A stretch of DNA of 43,872 nt from Thermoplasmata archaeon. GTDB lineage: Archaea > Thermoplasmatota > Thermoplasmata > Lutacidiplasmatales > UBA184. The number at the start of each line of letters is the position of its first letter. Within the stretch, counting starts at the first letter, position 1. Positions 31,467-39,438 of this stretch are shown piece by piece. The position numbers and the translations under genes were made by a program. Below the pieces are notes generated by a model. It saw nothing but the letters and a program-made list of their open reading frames with translations. It was not told the origin of the DNA and made no database searches. The stretch lies in assembly GCA_030037815.1 (NCBI GenBank), contig JASHPZ010000055.1:1-43872 (forward strand). The letters run 5' to 3'.

Positions 31467-32255
31467 CTACACGCCGGCCTGGTCGAGCGCCCGGGCGCAG
31501 GCGCACTCCGGAGCCTCGAGCAGCGACGGCAACATCCGGGCGAGCACCCGGGCCATGCCGTCGACGTTCTTTCGCATGGTCGCGAGAATCTCGTGCGTGT
31601 CGACCGGCCGGTCCGCCCAGACGTCGAAATCGGTGACCATCGCGAGTGCGACATAGCAGAGCGCCCGCTCGCGCGCGAGCGTCACCTCCGGGACGAGCGT
31701 CATCCCGATGATGTCGGCGAAGGTGCGGAAGAAGGCGGACTCGGCGCGCGTGCTGAACCGCGGCCCCTCGACGCAGACGTACGTCTTCCCTCCGGCGAAG
31801 GCGATCCCCTCCGCGGTCCCGGCGGCGTTCGCCCGGCGGGTGAGGTCCGGACAGAACGGGTCCGCGAGCGACACGTGGTAGACGCGCCCGCCGTCGAAGA
31901 ACGTGGTCGGCCGCTGCTTCGTGAAGTCGACGAACTGGCTCGGCAGGACGAAGGTGCCCGGCGGCAACTCCTCGCGGAGAGAGCCGACCGAGCTGACCGT
32001 CACGAGGCGCCGCGCCCCGAGCGACGCGAGCGCGTCGACGTTCGCCCGGTAGTTGACCCGGTGCGGGGGAATCGTGTGGCCGGGGCCGTGGCGGGGCAGG
32101 AACAGGACCCGCACGCCGCCGACCTCTCCCTCCTCGATCGGACCCGACGGAGGTCCCCACGGCGTCGCGACGCGATGGGTCCGGCGCGCGCCGCCTTCGA
32201 AGATCCCGGTGACGCCCGAGCCTCCGATCACCCCGACCGCGGGAGACTCGGTCAC
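31467..32255 (-). CDS. mtnP: S-methyl-5'-thioadenosine / thioinosine phosphorylase family
   Basis: A 262-residue nucleoside phosphorylase of the MTAP/PNP family, which splits methylthioadenosine (or methylthioinosine, or other purine nucleosides) with phosphate, recycling by-products of polyamine and SAM chemistry. Motifs: VGVIGGSGVTGIFEGG (phosphate loop), FLPRHGPGHTIPPHRVNYRA, TVSSVGSLREELPPG, VEGPRFSTRAESAFFRTF, IGMTLVPEVTLARE and MVTDFDVWA (base-binding acid). The near-C-terminal CAC pair (PECACARALD) recalls the CxC disulfide of thermophilic archaeal MTAPs. The base specificity (6-amino or 6-oxo) is not decided by what I can read. The GTG start overlaps the translin stop as GTGA. Confidence 0.9.
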   Translation of the reverse strand: MTESPAVGVIGGSGVTGIFEGGARRTHRVATPWGPPSGPIEEGEVGGVRVLFLPRHGPGHTIPPHRVNYRANVDALASLGARRLVTVSSVGSLREELPPGTFVLPSQFVDFTKQRPTTFFDGGRVYHVSLADPFCPDLTRRANAAGTAEGIAFAGGKTYVCVEGPRFSTRAESAFFRTFADIIGMTLVPEVTLARERALCYVALAMVTDFDVWADRPVDTHEILATMRKNVDGMARVLARMLPSLLEAPECACARALDQAGV

Positions 32256-32905
32256 GGGCGCACTGCCCCCCCGCCGTCCGACCGGGCGCGGGCGAGGAAC
32301 CGGGCCATGACGACTTCGCCGCGCGTCCGCTCGAGCAGCGCCCGCGCGGTATCCTGCTTCGGCTTCAGCTGCACGATCGCCCGCGTCGTGTCGAACCGGA
32401 GGAGCGAGTGCGTGAGCGTCTCCATCAGCGTCAGGCCGGCCGCGGCGCCCCCGAGGTCGTCCCGTCCGAGGCGGTCCAGCACGAGGCGGCGCACTTCCCC
32501 GATGACGTCGCCCAGTCCGAGGAGGTACGGCTCCGGGTCGACGCCGAGGTCGGCGGGGCCGGGCAGCGGTCGACTCCGCAGGATCGCGTCGAGCAGCGAC
32601 GCCTCCACGCCCTCCTGCAGCGCGTCCGTCACGAGCCCTTCGTCGCCGCGTCCGTCGCGACGCACGAGGTCCGCCAGCTCGGCGAGCTCCCGACGCACCT
32701 CGTCGACGCCGGTCGACGCGGGGCCGGCGGCGTGCAGGTGCGTCATGGTCGACTGGGCGCGGCGCCGGAGCCGGCGGGCCCTCTGCGCCAACTCCTCGCG
32801 GCGGCCCTCACGCTGCCGCAGGTGCTCCTCGATCGCGGCGAGGGTGGATTCGGGCAGTCCGCCCGAGCCCGCGGGGTCAGCGGAAGAGGGTGAACCGCTG
32901 GTCAT
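32252..32905 (-). CDS. Translin-family protein
   Basis: A 217-residue all-helical protein of the translin family. Eukaryotic translin with TRAX forms the C3PO RNase; archaeal homologues bind RNA or single-stranded DNA and some have TRAX-like nuclease activity. The family core is at the C-terminal half: EPYLLGLGDVIGEVRRLVLD, GGAAAGLTLMETLTHSLLRF and IVQLKPKQDTARALLERTRGEV. The N-terminal third is a long basic coiled helix (REELAQRARRLRRRAQSTMTHL). In the region where TRAX nucleases carry metal-binding glutamates I see GEVRRLVLD and METLT, so activity is possible. The ATG overlaps the DUF357 gene by 29 bp, and the stop overlaps the phosphorylase start. Confidence 0.85.
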   Translation of the reverse strand: MTSGSPSSADPAGSGGLPESTLAAIEEHLRQREGRREELAQRARRLRRRAQSTMTHLHAAGPASTGVDEVRRELAELADLVRRDGRGDEGLVTDALQEGVEASLLDAILRSRPLPGPADLGVDPEPYLLGLGDVIGEVRRLVLDRLGRDDLGGAAAGLTLMETLTHSLLRFDTTRAIVQLKPKQDTARALLERTRGEVVMARFLARARSDGGGAVRP

Positions 32906-33161
32906 CGGCTCCTCCGTCCAGGATCCCGAGGCGGACTCCGGCGTCCAGCCAGCCGTGCGCGTAGCTGACGGCGGCGAGCGCGCGGTCCCGGTCCCCCTGC
33001 GCCGCGAAATGCTCCGCGTCGGCGAGGTACGCGCGGGCCATCGCGAGGAAATCGTCGGTCGCGCCCCGAAGGAACGACCGCTCGGGCGCGCCGGGCCGGA
33101 CGCGGTCGAGCGCCTCGTGCGTCAGCCGGAGGTACCGGTCCAGAAGGTTCGGCGCGCTCAT
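32877..33161 (-). CDS. DUF357-family protein
   Basis: A 94-residue archaeal protein hidden in a longer shadow ORF of the track. It shows the DUF357 signature: DDFLAMARAYLADAEHFAAQ then ALAAVSYAHGWLDAGVRLGI, a helical hairpin of the family's normal size. The function is unknown, but members commonly neighbour translin-like or informational genes in archaea, as here. I take the ATG at 33161 (MSAPNLLDRYLRLTHEAL); the upstream track sequence is transaldolase read in another frame. It lies 17 bp after transaldolase and overlaps translin by 29 bp, so it is part of the long minus-strand operon. Confidence 0.85.
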   Translation of the reverse strand: MSAPNLLDRYLRLTHEALDRVRPGAPERSFLRGATDDFLAMARAYLADAEHFAAQGDRDRALAAVSYAHGWLDAGVRLGILDGGADDQRFTLFR

Positions 33162-33178
33162 CGGCCCGCGGCTCGGCC

Positions 33179-33826
33179 TCAGCCCTTCGGGACCTTCTCC
33201 CAGTCCTTCAGGAACTGGGCGAGGCCTGAGTCGGTCAGGGGGTGACGCGCCAGCTTCTCCATCGTCGCGTACGGCATCGTCGCGATGTCGGCGCCGATCT
33301 TGGCGGCCTCGAGGACATGCACCGGGTGGCGGACGCTCGCCACGAGGACCTTGGTCGTGAACGAATAGTTCCGGTAGATCTGCACGATGTCGCGGATCAG
33401 GTCCATCCCGACCTGGCTCTGGTCGTCGAGCCGGCCGATGAACGGGCTGACGTACGCCGCGCCGACCTTCGCGGCGAGCAGCGCCTGGTTCGCGCTGAAC
33501 ACGAGCGTCATGTTGACGCGCGTCCCCTCGTGGGCGAGCGTCTTGGTGGCGCGGAGCCCCGCCGGGGTCATCGGGACCTTGACGTAGATCGACGGGTGGA
33601 TCGTGCGGAGGTGGCGACCCTCCTTCAGCATCCCTTCCGTGTCGGTCGCGACGACCTCGGCCGAGACGGAGGGCACGCCGAGGGCGCAGATCTCGCGCAG
33701 CACGTCCTCGAACTTCCGGCCCTCCTTCGCGACCAGGGTCGGGTTCGTGGTGACCCCGTCGAGGATCCCCATCTCCCACATCGTCCGGATCTCGGCGACG
33801 CTTGCGGTGTCGAGGAACAGCTGCAT
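33179..33826 (-). CDS. Transaldolase / fructose-6-phosphate aldolase family (short type)
   Basis: A 215-residue TIM-barrel class I aldolase of the TalC/FSA type. [20 protein letters not shown] and [20 protein letters not shown] start the barrel; [18 protein letters not shown] holds the Schiff-base lysine; [47 protein letters not shown] and [20 protein letters not shown] complete it. It moves dihydroxyacetone units between sugar phosphates (sedoheptulose-7-P + glyceraldehyde-3-P to erythrose-4-P + fructose-6-P) or makes fructose-6-P directly; short members do one or the other. It follows the two transketolase genes by 27 bp, which supports a transaldolase role in the non-oxidative pentose phosphate pathway. 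Confidence 0.93.
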   Translation of the reverse strand: MQLFLDTASVAEIRTMWEMGILDGVTTNPTLVAKEGRKFEDVLREICALGVPSVSAEVVATDTEGMLKEGRHLRTIHPSIYVKVPMTPAGLRATKTLAHEGTRVNMTLVFSANQALLAAKVGAAYVSPFIGRLDDQSQVGMDLIRDIVQIYRNYSFTTKVLVASVRHPVHVLEAAKIGADIATMPYATMEKLARHPLTDSGLAQFLKDWEKVPKG

Positions 33827-33853
33827 CCGACCGACCTCCCGAGGGTCTCCGCC

Positions 33854-34807
33854 CTACTGAACCTTGCCCCGGAGCTTGAGGAGCTCCCACGCCTCGTCCC
33901 GGATCCGTTCCTTCGACATCCCGTACCGGTCGAGGAGTGCCCACGGCTCGCCGGACTCCCCGAAGACGTCGGGGACGCCGACCCGGCGGACCGGGACGGG
34001 ATAGTTCTCCGCGGTCGCCGCGGCGACCATCGCCCCGACGCCCGTCGTCACGGAGTGCTCCTCGAGCACGAGGATCGCCCCGGTCTCGCGGGCGGCACGG
34101 ACGACCGCCGGCACGTCGAACGGCTTCACCGACGCGAGGTCGAGCACCCGCGTCTGCACGCCGACCTGCGCGAGCTCCTCCGCCACCTCGAGCGCCCGCG
34201 GGACGAGCGCCCCGACCGCGACGATCGTGAGGTCGGTCCCCGCCCGCAGTTCGCCCGCGACGCCGATGCGGAACGACCCGTCCGTCACCGTCGGCAGGTT
34301 CTCGCGCGTCAGGCGGACGTACGCCGGCCCGTCGCGCTCGGCAACCTCGAGCACCGCCGCACGGGTGGTGGGGGCGTCCGACGGGACGATCACCGTCATC
34401 CCCGGGAGGCCGCGCATCAGGCCGATGTCCTCGATCATCTGATGCGTGCCGCCGTCCCCACCGACCAAGAGTCCCCCGTGGGTCGCGACGATCTTCACGT
34501 TCGCGCGGTTGTAGCAGACGGACTGGCGGACGAAGTTGTACGCCTGCCCGGCGGCGAACACCGCGAACGTGCTCGCGAACACCGTCCGGCCGCCGAGGGC
34601 GAGGCCCGCGGCCATCGAGACCATCGTCGGTTCCATCACCCCGACGTTGAAGAAACGGTCCGGGTACTTCTGGCCGAACAGTACGGTTCGAGTCGACCCC
34701 GAGAGGTCGGCGTCCAGGACGACCAGGCGCGGGTCACGGCCGCCGAGCTCGAGGAGCGTCTTCCCGTACGCATCCCGCAGGCTCTCGGGCTTGCCGAGCG
34801 GGGTCAT
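33854..34807 (-). CDS. Transketolase, C-terminal subunit
   Basis: About 317 residues covering the pyrimidine-binding and C-terminal domains of transketolase, which in many archaea are encoded apart from the N-terminal part. Motifs: LVVLDADLSGSTRTVLFGQK, FFNVGVMEPTMVSMAAGLALGG (the glutamate that activates thiamine diphosphate), AYNFVRQSVCYNRANVKIV, THGGLLVGGDGGTHQMIEDI (substrate histidines) and the C-terminal domain ILVLEEHSVTTGVGAMVAAA. The ATG at 34807 overlaps the stop of the N-terminal gene as ATGA; the track's longer ORF starts inside that gene in a wrong frame. The enzyme transfers two-carbon units between ketose and aldose phosphates as a 2+2 assembly with its partner. Confidence 0.94.
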   Translation of the reverse strand: MTPLGKPESLRDAYGKTLLELGGRDPRLVVLDADLSGSTRTVLFGQKYPDRFFNVGVMEPTMVSMAAGLALGGRTVFASTFAVFAAGQAYNFVRQSVCYNRANVKIVATHGGLLVGGDGGTHQMIEDIGLMRGLPGMTVIVPSDAPTTRAAVLEVAERDGPAYVRLTRENLPTVTDGSFRIGVAGELRAGTDLTIVAVGALVPRALEVAEELAQVGVQTRVLDLASVKPFDVPAVVRAARETGAILVLEEHSVTTGVGAMVAAATAENYPVPVRRVGVPDVFGESGEPWALLDRYGMSKERIRDEAWELLKLRGKVQ

Positions 34808-35658
34808 CGCGGAGGGACCTCCCCCGGCGCCCCGAGCTCCGTGAGCGCCTGCCTCGCCTCGGCTTCGTTCGGAGGCTTGCCGTGGAACGCGTGCTGGCCC
34901 TCCATGAACGAGACGCCCTTCCCCTTCACCGTCCGGGCCACGATCGCGGTCGGCCCCGCCGTGTGGGCGCGCGCCGCGGCGAAGGCGTCGAGGATCTGGT
35001 GGAAATCGTGCCCGTCGACCTCGATCGTGTGGTAGCGGAAGGCGCGGAACTTGTCGGCGACGGGCTCGATGCCCATGATCGACTCGGTCGAGCCGTCCGT
35101 CTCGAGCCCGTTCCGGTCCAAGATCGCGACCAGGTTCCCGAGCCGGTAGTGGCCCCCGGCCATCAGCGCCTCCCAGGTCGGTCCGGCCTGGCACTCGCCG
35201 TCGCCCAGGATCGCGTAGACGCGGTTCGACCGGCCGGCCAGCCGGGCGTCGAGCGCCATTCCGACCGCCATTCCGATCCCTTGCCCCAGGCAACCGGTCG
35301 ACGCCTCGATGAACGGGAGCTTGTTCCGGTCGACGTGCCCCTGGAGCCGGCTCCCGAGCTTGCGCAGCGTCAACAGCTCCGCGCGGGGGAGGTACCCCCG
35401 CAGTGCCAGCGCGGCGTAGAGGGCCGGCGCGGCATGCCCCTTCGACAGCACGAGGCGGTCGCGGTCGGGCGCGTCGGGATGCGCCGGGTCGAGCCGCATC
35501 TCGCGGAAGAGGAGGGCGGTGATCAGGTCCGTCGCGGAGAGGCTCCCGCCGGGGTGCCCGCTCCCGGCGACGTACGTCATCCGGATGATCTCGCGCCGGA
35601 CCTCGAGCGCCGTCGCCGAAAGCGCGTCGAACGCGCCGGACGACGGCTCCTCCCCCAT
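34804..35658 (-). CDS. Transketolase, N-terminal (thiamine diphosphate-binding) subunit
   Basis: About 284 residues forming the diphosphate-binding domain. Motifs: MTYVAGSGHPGGSLSATDLI, DRLVLSKGHAAPALYAALAL, EASTGCLGQGIGMAVGMALD and the thiamine diphosphate/Mg2+ motif LGDGECQAGPTWEALMAGGHYRLGNLVAILDRN (the GDG...N pattern). DG with ST(E) and IEVDGHDFHQILDAFAAAR follow, as in all transketolases. The ATG at 35658 is leaderless by a TATA box that overlaps the stop of the endonuclease gene. The track's extension to 36018 is not supported. It forms a coupled pair with the C-terminal subunit gene (4-bp ATGA overlap). Confidence 0.94.
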   Translation of the reverse strand: MGEEPSSGAFDALSATALEVRREIIRMTYVAGSGHPGGSLSATDLITALLFREMRLDPAHPDAPDRDRLVLSKGHAAPALYAALALRGYLPRAELLTLRKLGSRLQGHVDRNKLPFIEASTGCLGQGIGMAVGMALDARLAGRSNRVYAILGDGECQAGPTWEALMAGGHYRLGNLVAILDRNGLETDGSTESIMGIEPVADKFRAFRYHTIEVDGHDFHQILDAFAAARAHTAGPTAIVARTVKGKGVSFMEGQHAFHGKPPNEAEARQALTELGAPGEVPPR

Positions 35659-35683
35659 GCGCGGCGCGCGGAGGTAGGGCGCT

Positions 35684-35691
35684 CTATTTGA
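35684..35691 (-). promoter_or_regulatory. TATA box of the transketolase operon, over the nfo stop codon
   Basis: On the minus strand TCAAATAG, centred about 29 nt before the ATG at 35658. Its last three bases are the TAG stop of the endonuclease IV gene. Confidence 0.6.
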
Positions 35692-36601
35692 CGGTTGAGG
35701 AGCCGCGTCGCGCCCGGCCGCCGGTACGCGACGATCCGGCCGCTTCCGGCGCCGGCGCGAGCAGGGAACGGAGCGTCCGAAGGTCGGTCGCGTAGCGGTC
35801 GTACGAGTCGGGGTCGAGCGGGGTTTCGAGGTATCCCGGCGTGTTCGCCCAGCGCGCGTCGTTGACGAACGACCGGAACCCGTTCTCGCCGATCTGTCCG
35901 CGCCCGATGTTCTCGTGCCGGTCGAGGTGCGAGCCGAGCTCGGCCTTCGCGTCGTTGAGATGGAACGCCCGCACGGTCGGGCAACCCAGCACGCGGTCGA
36001 GGTGGTCGACCATCGCACCGTACTCCTCCTCGGTGCGGAAGTCGACGCCGCTCGCGAACAGATGGCAGGTATCGAGCGCCACCCCGAGTCGGTCCGGCCG
36101 GTCGACCATCGACAGGATCTCTTGGAGCTCCTCGAACGAGCGCCCGAGGGTCGTCCCCTGCCCGGCCGCGTTCTCGAGGAGGATCCGGACCCGGCCGTCG
36201 GGGGCGGTCTCGAGGATCCCCGTCAGGCTCTCGGCCAGGGTCCGGATCCCCGCTTCGGGGCCCGAGTTGAGGTGCGCGCCGGGATGGAAGATGAGCGCGT
36301 CGACGCCGAGCAGTTCGGCGCGGGCGAGCTCGTCGACGAACGCCGTGCGCGAACGGGCGAGGGTCTCCTTCTTCGGGCTCGCCAGGTTCGCGAGGTACCC
36401 GTGGTGGACCGCGCTCCCGCGGATCCCTTCGCGCGCGACCGCGTCCCGGAACTCGCCGGCGGCCGCGGGCGAGGTCGGGGGACCGGCCCACATCTGGGGG
36501 CTCTTCGAGAAAATCTGGATCGACTCGCAACCGATGCTGCGGCCGGTCGCGACCGCCTGAGCGAGCCCTTCCGCGATCCCGATGTGCGCGCCGAGGTGCA
36601 T
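35684..36601 (-). CDS. nfo: Endonuclease IV (AP endonuclease)
   Basis: A 305-residue metal-dependent AP endonuclease that cuts 5' of abasic sites in base-excision repair. All the trinuclear zinc ligands of the family are visible in order: VHHGYLANLAS, IFHPGAHLNSG, ILLENAAGQG, VALDTCHLFASG, FHLNDAKAELGSHLDRHENIGRGQIG, and YLETPLD. The start MHLGAHIGIAEGLAQAV is the standard one. A glycine/serine/arginine-rich C-terminal tail of about 30 residues (APAPEAAGSSRTGGRARRG) follows the catalytic barrel. It lies just after the 5S rRNA gene on the same strand; the AT-rich TAATTT between them may end 5S transcription, and an upstream box near 36628-36634 could start nfo. Confidence 0.96.
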   Translation of the reverse strand: MHLGAHIGIAEGLAQAVATGRSIGCESIQIFSKSPQMWAGPPTSPAAAGEFRDAVAREGIRGSAVHHGYLANLASPKKETLARSRTAFVDELARAELLGVDALIFHPGAHLNSGPEAGIRTLAESLTGILETAPDGRVRILLENAAGQGTTLGRSFEELQEILSMVDRPDRLGVALDTCHLFASGVDFRTEEEYGAMVDHLDRVLGCPTVRAFHLNDAKAELGSHLDRHENIGRGQIGENGFRSFVNDARWANTPGYLETPLDPDSYDRYATDLRTLRSLLAPAPEAAGSSRTGGRARRGSSTVK

Positions 36602-36657
36602 CGCGTCGCTTCCCCCCTCGGGCGCCGGACTATCCGCCCGAAATTAGAGCACCCGGA

Positions 36658-36780
36658 GGCTGACAGCTTTCCGCGCTTCCCGTAGGCTCGCGCACTTCAG
36701 TACCACGCGGAACGCCAGTGGGCTTAACTGCCGGGTTCGGAATGGGACCGGGTGTTTCCCCACCGCTTTGGCCGTCAGCC
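36658..36780 (-). rRNA. 5S ribosomal RNA
   Basis: A 123-base gene recognised by its conserved core on the minus strand, GGGGAAACACCCGGTCCCATT and CCGAACCCGGCAGTTAAGCC, followed by GGTACTGAAGTGCGCGAGCC and TACGGGAAGC. The ends pair as helix I (GGCTGACGGC with GCTGTCAGCC). The AGCGGTGGGGAAACACC part is close to the Thermoplasma 5S sequence. No 16S or 23S is in this window, so the gene is unlinked, a known trait of Thermoplasmata. A TATA box sits about 27 nt before the 5' end and an AT-rich TAATTT about 12 bases after the 3' end may terminate it. Confidence 0.95.
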
Positions 36781-36800
36781 GAGCGGCGGACCCCGGTGGG

Positions 36801-36810
36801 CTACTTAAGG
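36801..36810. promoter_or_regulatory. TATA box of 5S rRNA, possibly shared with the M1 aminopeptidase
   Basis: CTACTTAAGG. The TTAA centre is 27 nt before the 5S 5' end (36780, minus strand) and 27-28 nt before an in-frame GTG of the aminopeptidase gene at 36834 on the plus strand. The symmetry suggests it can start transcription both ways. Confidence 0.65.
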
Positions 36811-36929
36811 TTGGCCGGGCCGGCGAGGCGCGCGTGCCGCGCGCCGCCCCGGCGGGCAACGTTCAAGCCCGGAACGCGCTCCCGCCCTCGAGGCCGTCGC
36901 GGGCGTCCCGCACGGCCCGCCGCGCATCG

Positions 36930-39359
36930 ATGGAGAACGCCCCCCGGGTTGACGCCTATCGCCTCGCGCTCGACGTCGACTTCGCCGGACTCTCCTGGTC
37001 GGGGGCGGTCGAGATCGAACTCCACCCCGAAGGCCGCACGGTTTCGCTCGACTGCGAAGGGCTGACCGTCACCCGGGCCACCTGGGCCGGCGGCGCCGCG
37101 ACCCATCGAGTCGACCCGTCGCGCCATCGGCTCGACGTGACCCTCCCGGGGGCGGACGGAGGCACGGGTCCCCTCCGCGTCGAGTTCTCGGGACAGATCG
37201 AGCAGGGGGGTCTCCTCGGATTCTACCGCAGCCGGCACGGGAAGGGGTACGCCCTCGTCACGCAGTGCGAGCCGGTGGGGGCGCGCAAGGTGTTCCCGTG
37301 CATCGACCGCCCGGATCGCAAGGCGCCACTCTCCCTGACGGTCCGCACGCAGTCCGGACTCGAGGTCGTCGCGAACGCCCCCGTCGCCCAGCGGGACGAG
37401 CGCGGGGACCGCACGACGTGGAGCTTCGGGCCGACCCCGGCGATGGCGACCTACCTGTTCTTCCTGGGAGTCGGCACGTTCGACGCGCTCGAGGACCGGT
37501 CGTCCCGGGTCGCGCTCCGCGTGCTCACCCCGCCCGGCCGGGGGGCGGCCGGCCGATTCGCTCTGGACGCCGCCCGTCGGATCCTTGCGGCATACGAGGC
37601 GTACTACGGCATCCCGTACCCGCTCCCGAAGCTCGACCTGCTCGCGGTCTCCGAGCACGCGTTCGGCGCGATGGAGAACTGGGGGGCGATGAGCTTCCGC
37701 GACATGCGCCTCCTGGTCGACGAGACGACGAGCGCCCAAGGAAAGGACGAGATCCTCGACACGATCTCGCACGAGATCGCCCACCAGTGGTTCGGGAACC
37801 TCGTGACGCTGACGGACTGGGAGGACGTCTGGCTGAACGAAAGCTTCGCGTCGTTCCTCGCCACCAAGATCGCCCACCAGGTCGAACCGTCGTTCGACCC
37901 GAAGACGGCGTCGATCCTCCACGTCGCGGGGACGTCCGCGGCGTTGCTCGGCGACTCCCTGCGCTCGACCCACCCGGTGCGCGCCGCAGCGGTGCGGCCG
38001 GAGGAGATCAGCCAGATCTTCGACGAGATCAGCTACGGCAAGGGGTCGGCCCTCCTCGGGATGATGGAGGCGTACCTCGGGCCGGACCAGTTCCGGGCGG
38101 GCGTGACCCAGTACCTCGACCGGTTCCGGTACCGGAACTCGGTCACGACCGACCTCTGGAACGCCCTGAGCGAGTCGACCGGGGAGCCGGTCGCGACAAT
38201 GCTCGGGCCGTGGACCGACCGCTCCGGACTCCCGCTCGTGCGCGCGGGGGTCGTGCCGGGGGGGCTCCACCTCCGCCAGGAGCGATTCTGGATGGGGGGT
38301 CCGGGGGAGCCGACGACGTGGCCGATCCCCCTGATGCTCGAAGTGAACGGCCGGCCGCAGACGGTGCGGTTCGACGCGCCCGAGATGCACGTGCCGGTCC
38401 CCGACGGAGCGGTCGTGCACCTGAACCCCGAAGCGGTGGGTTTCTACCGGGTCCTCTACGACGCGGAGCTCTACGATCGACTGTTCCGCGTCCTGCCCGG
38501 TCGGTCGGCCGCCGACCGGTGGGTCGTGCTGGAGGACCTGGCCGCGTTCCTCCCCTCGGGGGCCGTCCCGTGGGCGACGTTCGAGCGGTTCGCGCGCGCC
38601 CACGCGGGCGCGACCGAACGCCTCGTGGTCGACTCCCTCGTCACTTCGCTCGCGACGGGCGCCCTCGTCCTGCCCCACCACGTCCCGGTGCAGGACCTCG
38701 CCCGGGCGTACTTCGCGGGACAGTACGAACGGATCGGCCCGCGCCGCCGCCCGGGCGAACCGACCTCGGACTCGCTCGCGCGCGAGAGCATCGTCTCGGC
38801 CCGCGTGCGCATCGACCGGGCGTTCGCCCGTGACTTCTCCGAGATGTTCGTCGAGTGGGACCGGCTGGACGCCGAGGTCCGCGGCGCGGCCGCGCTCGCG
38901 CGGGCTCGGGCGGACGGCGCAAGCGCCCACCGCGAAATTCGGACCGCGCTCGAGCACGCCGCGACCGAGGTCGACGTCCTCCGGCTCGAGCGGGCGCTCG
39001 CGTGGAGCGCCGATCCGGCCTCACTGAGAGAGACCCTCGCCTGGGTGCTCGATGGGACCGTCAACCGCGGACACGCCGCCTCGGTGATCTTGCAAGCGGC
39101 GATGAATCCCGAGGCCAGGGACCTGACCTGGGAGTGGTTCCAGCGGGAACTGCCGCGCATCGACCAACTGTTCCGGGGCTCCGGGTTCCTTTCCCAGACG
39201 TTCGAGCACGCGATCCCGTACCTTGGACTGGGCCGGCGTACCGCGGTCGAGGAGTACTTCGCCGCGCACGAGTACCCCGAGGGGGCGCGAGGCCTTGCGA
39301 AGGGACTCGAGCGGCTCGATATCCTCCAGGCGCTCGCGAGCCGGCTCCCCCGCGACTAA
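36930..39359 (+). CDS. M1-family aminopeptidase (tricorn factor F2/F3-like)
   Basis: A zinc aminopeptidase of about 809 residues that removes N-terminal residues from peptides in the cytoplasm. Motifs: YALVTQCEPVGARKVFPCID, AFGAMENWGAMSFRD (GxMEN exopeptidase motif), HEIAHQWFGNLVTLTDWEDVWLNESFASF (HExxH-x18-E zinc site) and the catalytic tyrosine in ISYGKGSALLGMM, then the ERAP1-type helical C-terminal domain. In Thermoplasma such enzymes (factors F2 and F3) finish peptides made by the proteasome and tricorn. The family begins at MENAPRVDAYRLALDVDF, so I use ATG 36930. A GTG at 36834 would give 32 extra basic, low-complexity residues but fits the TATA spacing; the true start is unsure. Confidence 0.94.
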   Translation: MENAPRVDAYRLALDVDFAGLSWSGAVEIELHPEGRTVSLDCEGLTVTRATWAGGAATHRVDPSRHRLDVTLPGADGGTGPLRVEFSGQIEQGGLLGFYRSRHGKGYALVTQCEPVGARKVFPCIDRPDRKAPLSLTVRTQSGLEVVANAPVAQRDERGDRTTWSFGPTPAMATYLFFLGVGTFDALEDRSSRVALRVLTPPGRGAAGRFALDAARRILAAYEAYYGIPYPLPKLDLLAVSEHAFGAMENWGAMSFRDMRLLVDETTSAQGKDEILDTISHEIAHQWFGNLVTLTDWEDVWLNESFASFLATKIAHQVEPSFDPKTASILHVAGTSAALLGDSLRSTHPVRAAAVRPEEISQIFDEISYGKGSALLGMMEAYLGPDQFRAGVTQYLDRFRYRNSVTTDLWNALSESTGEPVATMLGPWTDRSGLPLVRAGVVPGGLHLRQERFWMGGPGEPTTWPIPLMLEVNGRPQTVRFDAPEMHVPVPDGAVVHLNPEAVGFYRVLYDAELYDRLFRVLPGRSAADRWVVLEDLAAFLPSGAVPWATFERFARAHAGATERLVVDSLVTSLATGALVLPHHVPVQDLARAYFAGQYERIGPRRRPGEPTSDSLARESIVSARVRIDRAFARDFSEMFVEWDRLDAEVRGAAALARARADGASAHREIRTALEHAATEVDVLRLERALAWSADPASLRETLAWVLDGTVNRGHAASVILQAAMNPEARDLTWEWFQRELPRIDQLFRGSGFLSQTFEHAIPYLGLGRRTAVEEYFAAHEYPEGARGLAKGLERLDILQALASRLPRD

Positions 39360-39396
39360 CGCCCCCGACCGGCCGGCGAGCGCCCCTAGGGTGCGG

Positions 39397-39404
39397 TATT
39401 TAAG
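39397..39404 (+). promoter_or_regulatory. TATA box of the giant surface-protein gene
   Basis: TATTTAAG, centred about 38 nt before the ATG at 39439, implying a leader of about ten bases. Confidence 0.65.
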
Positions 39405-39438
39405 ACTGGACCAATTCGGCCCCCCGGTTTCCACTCCG

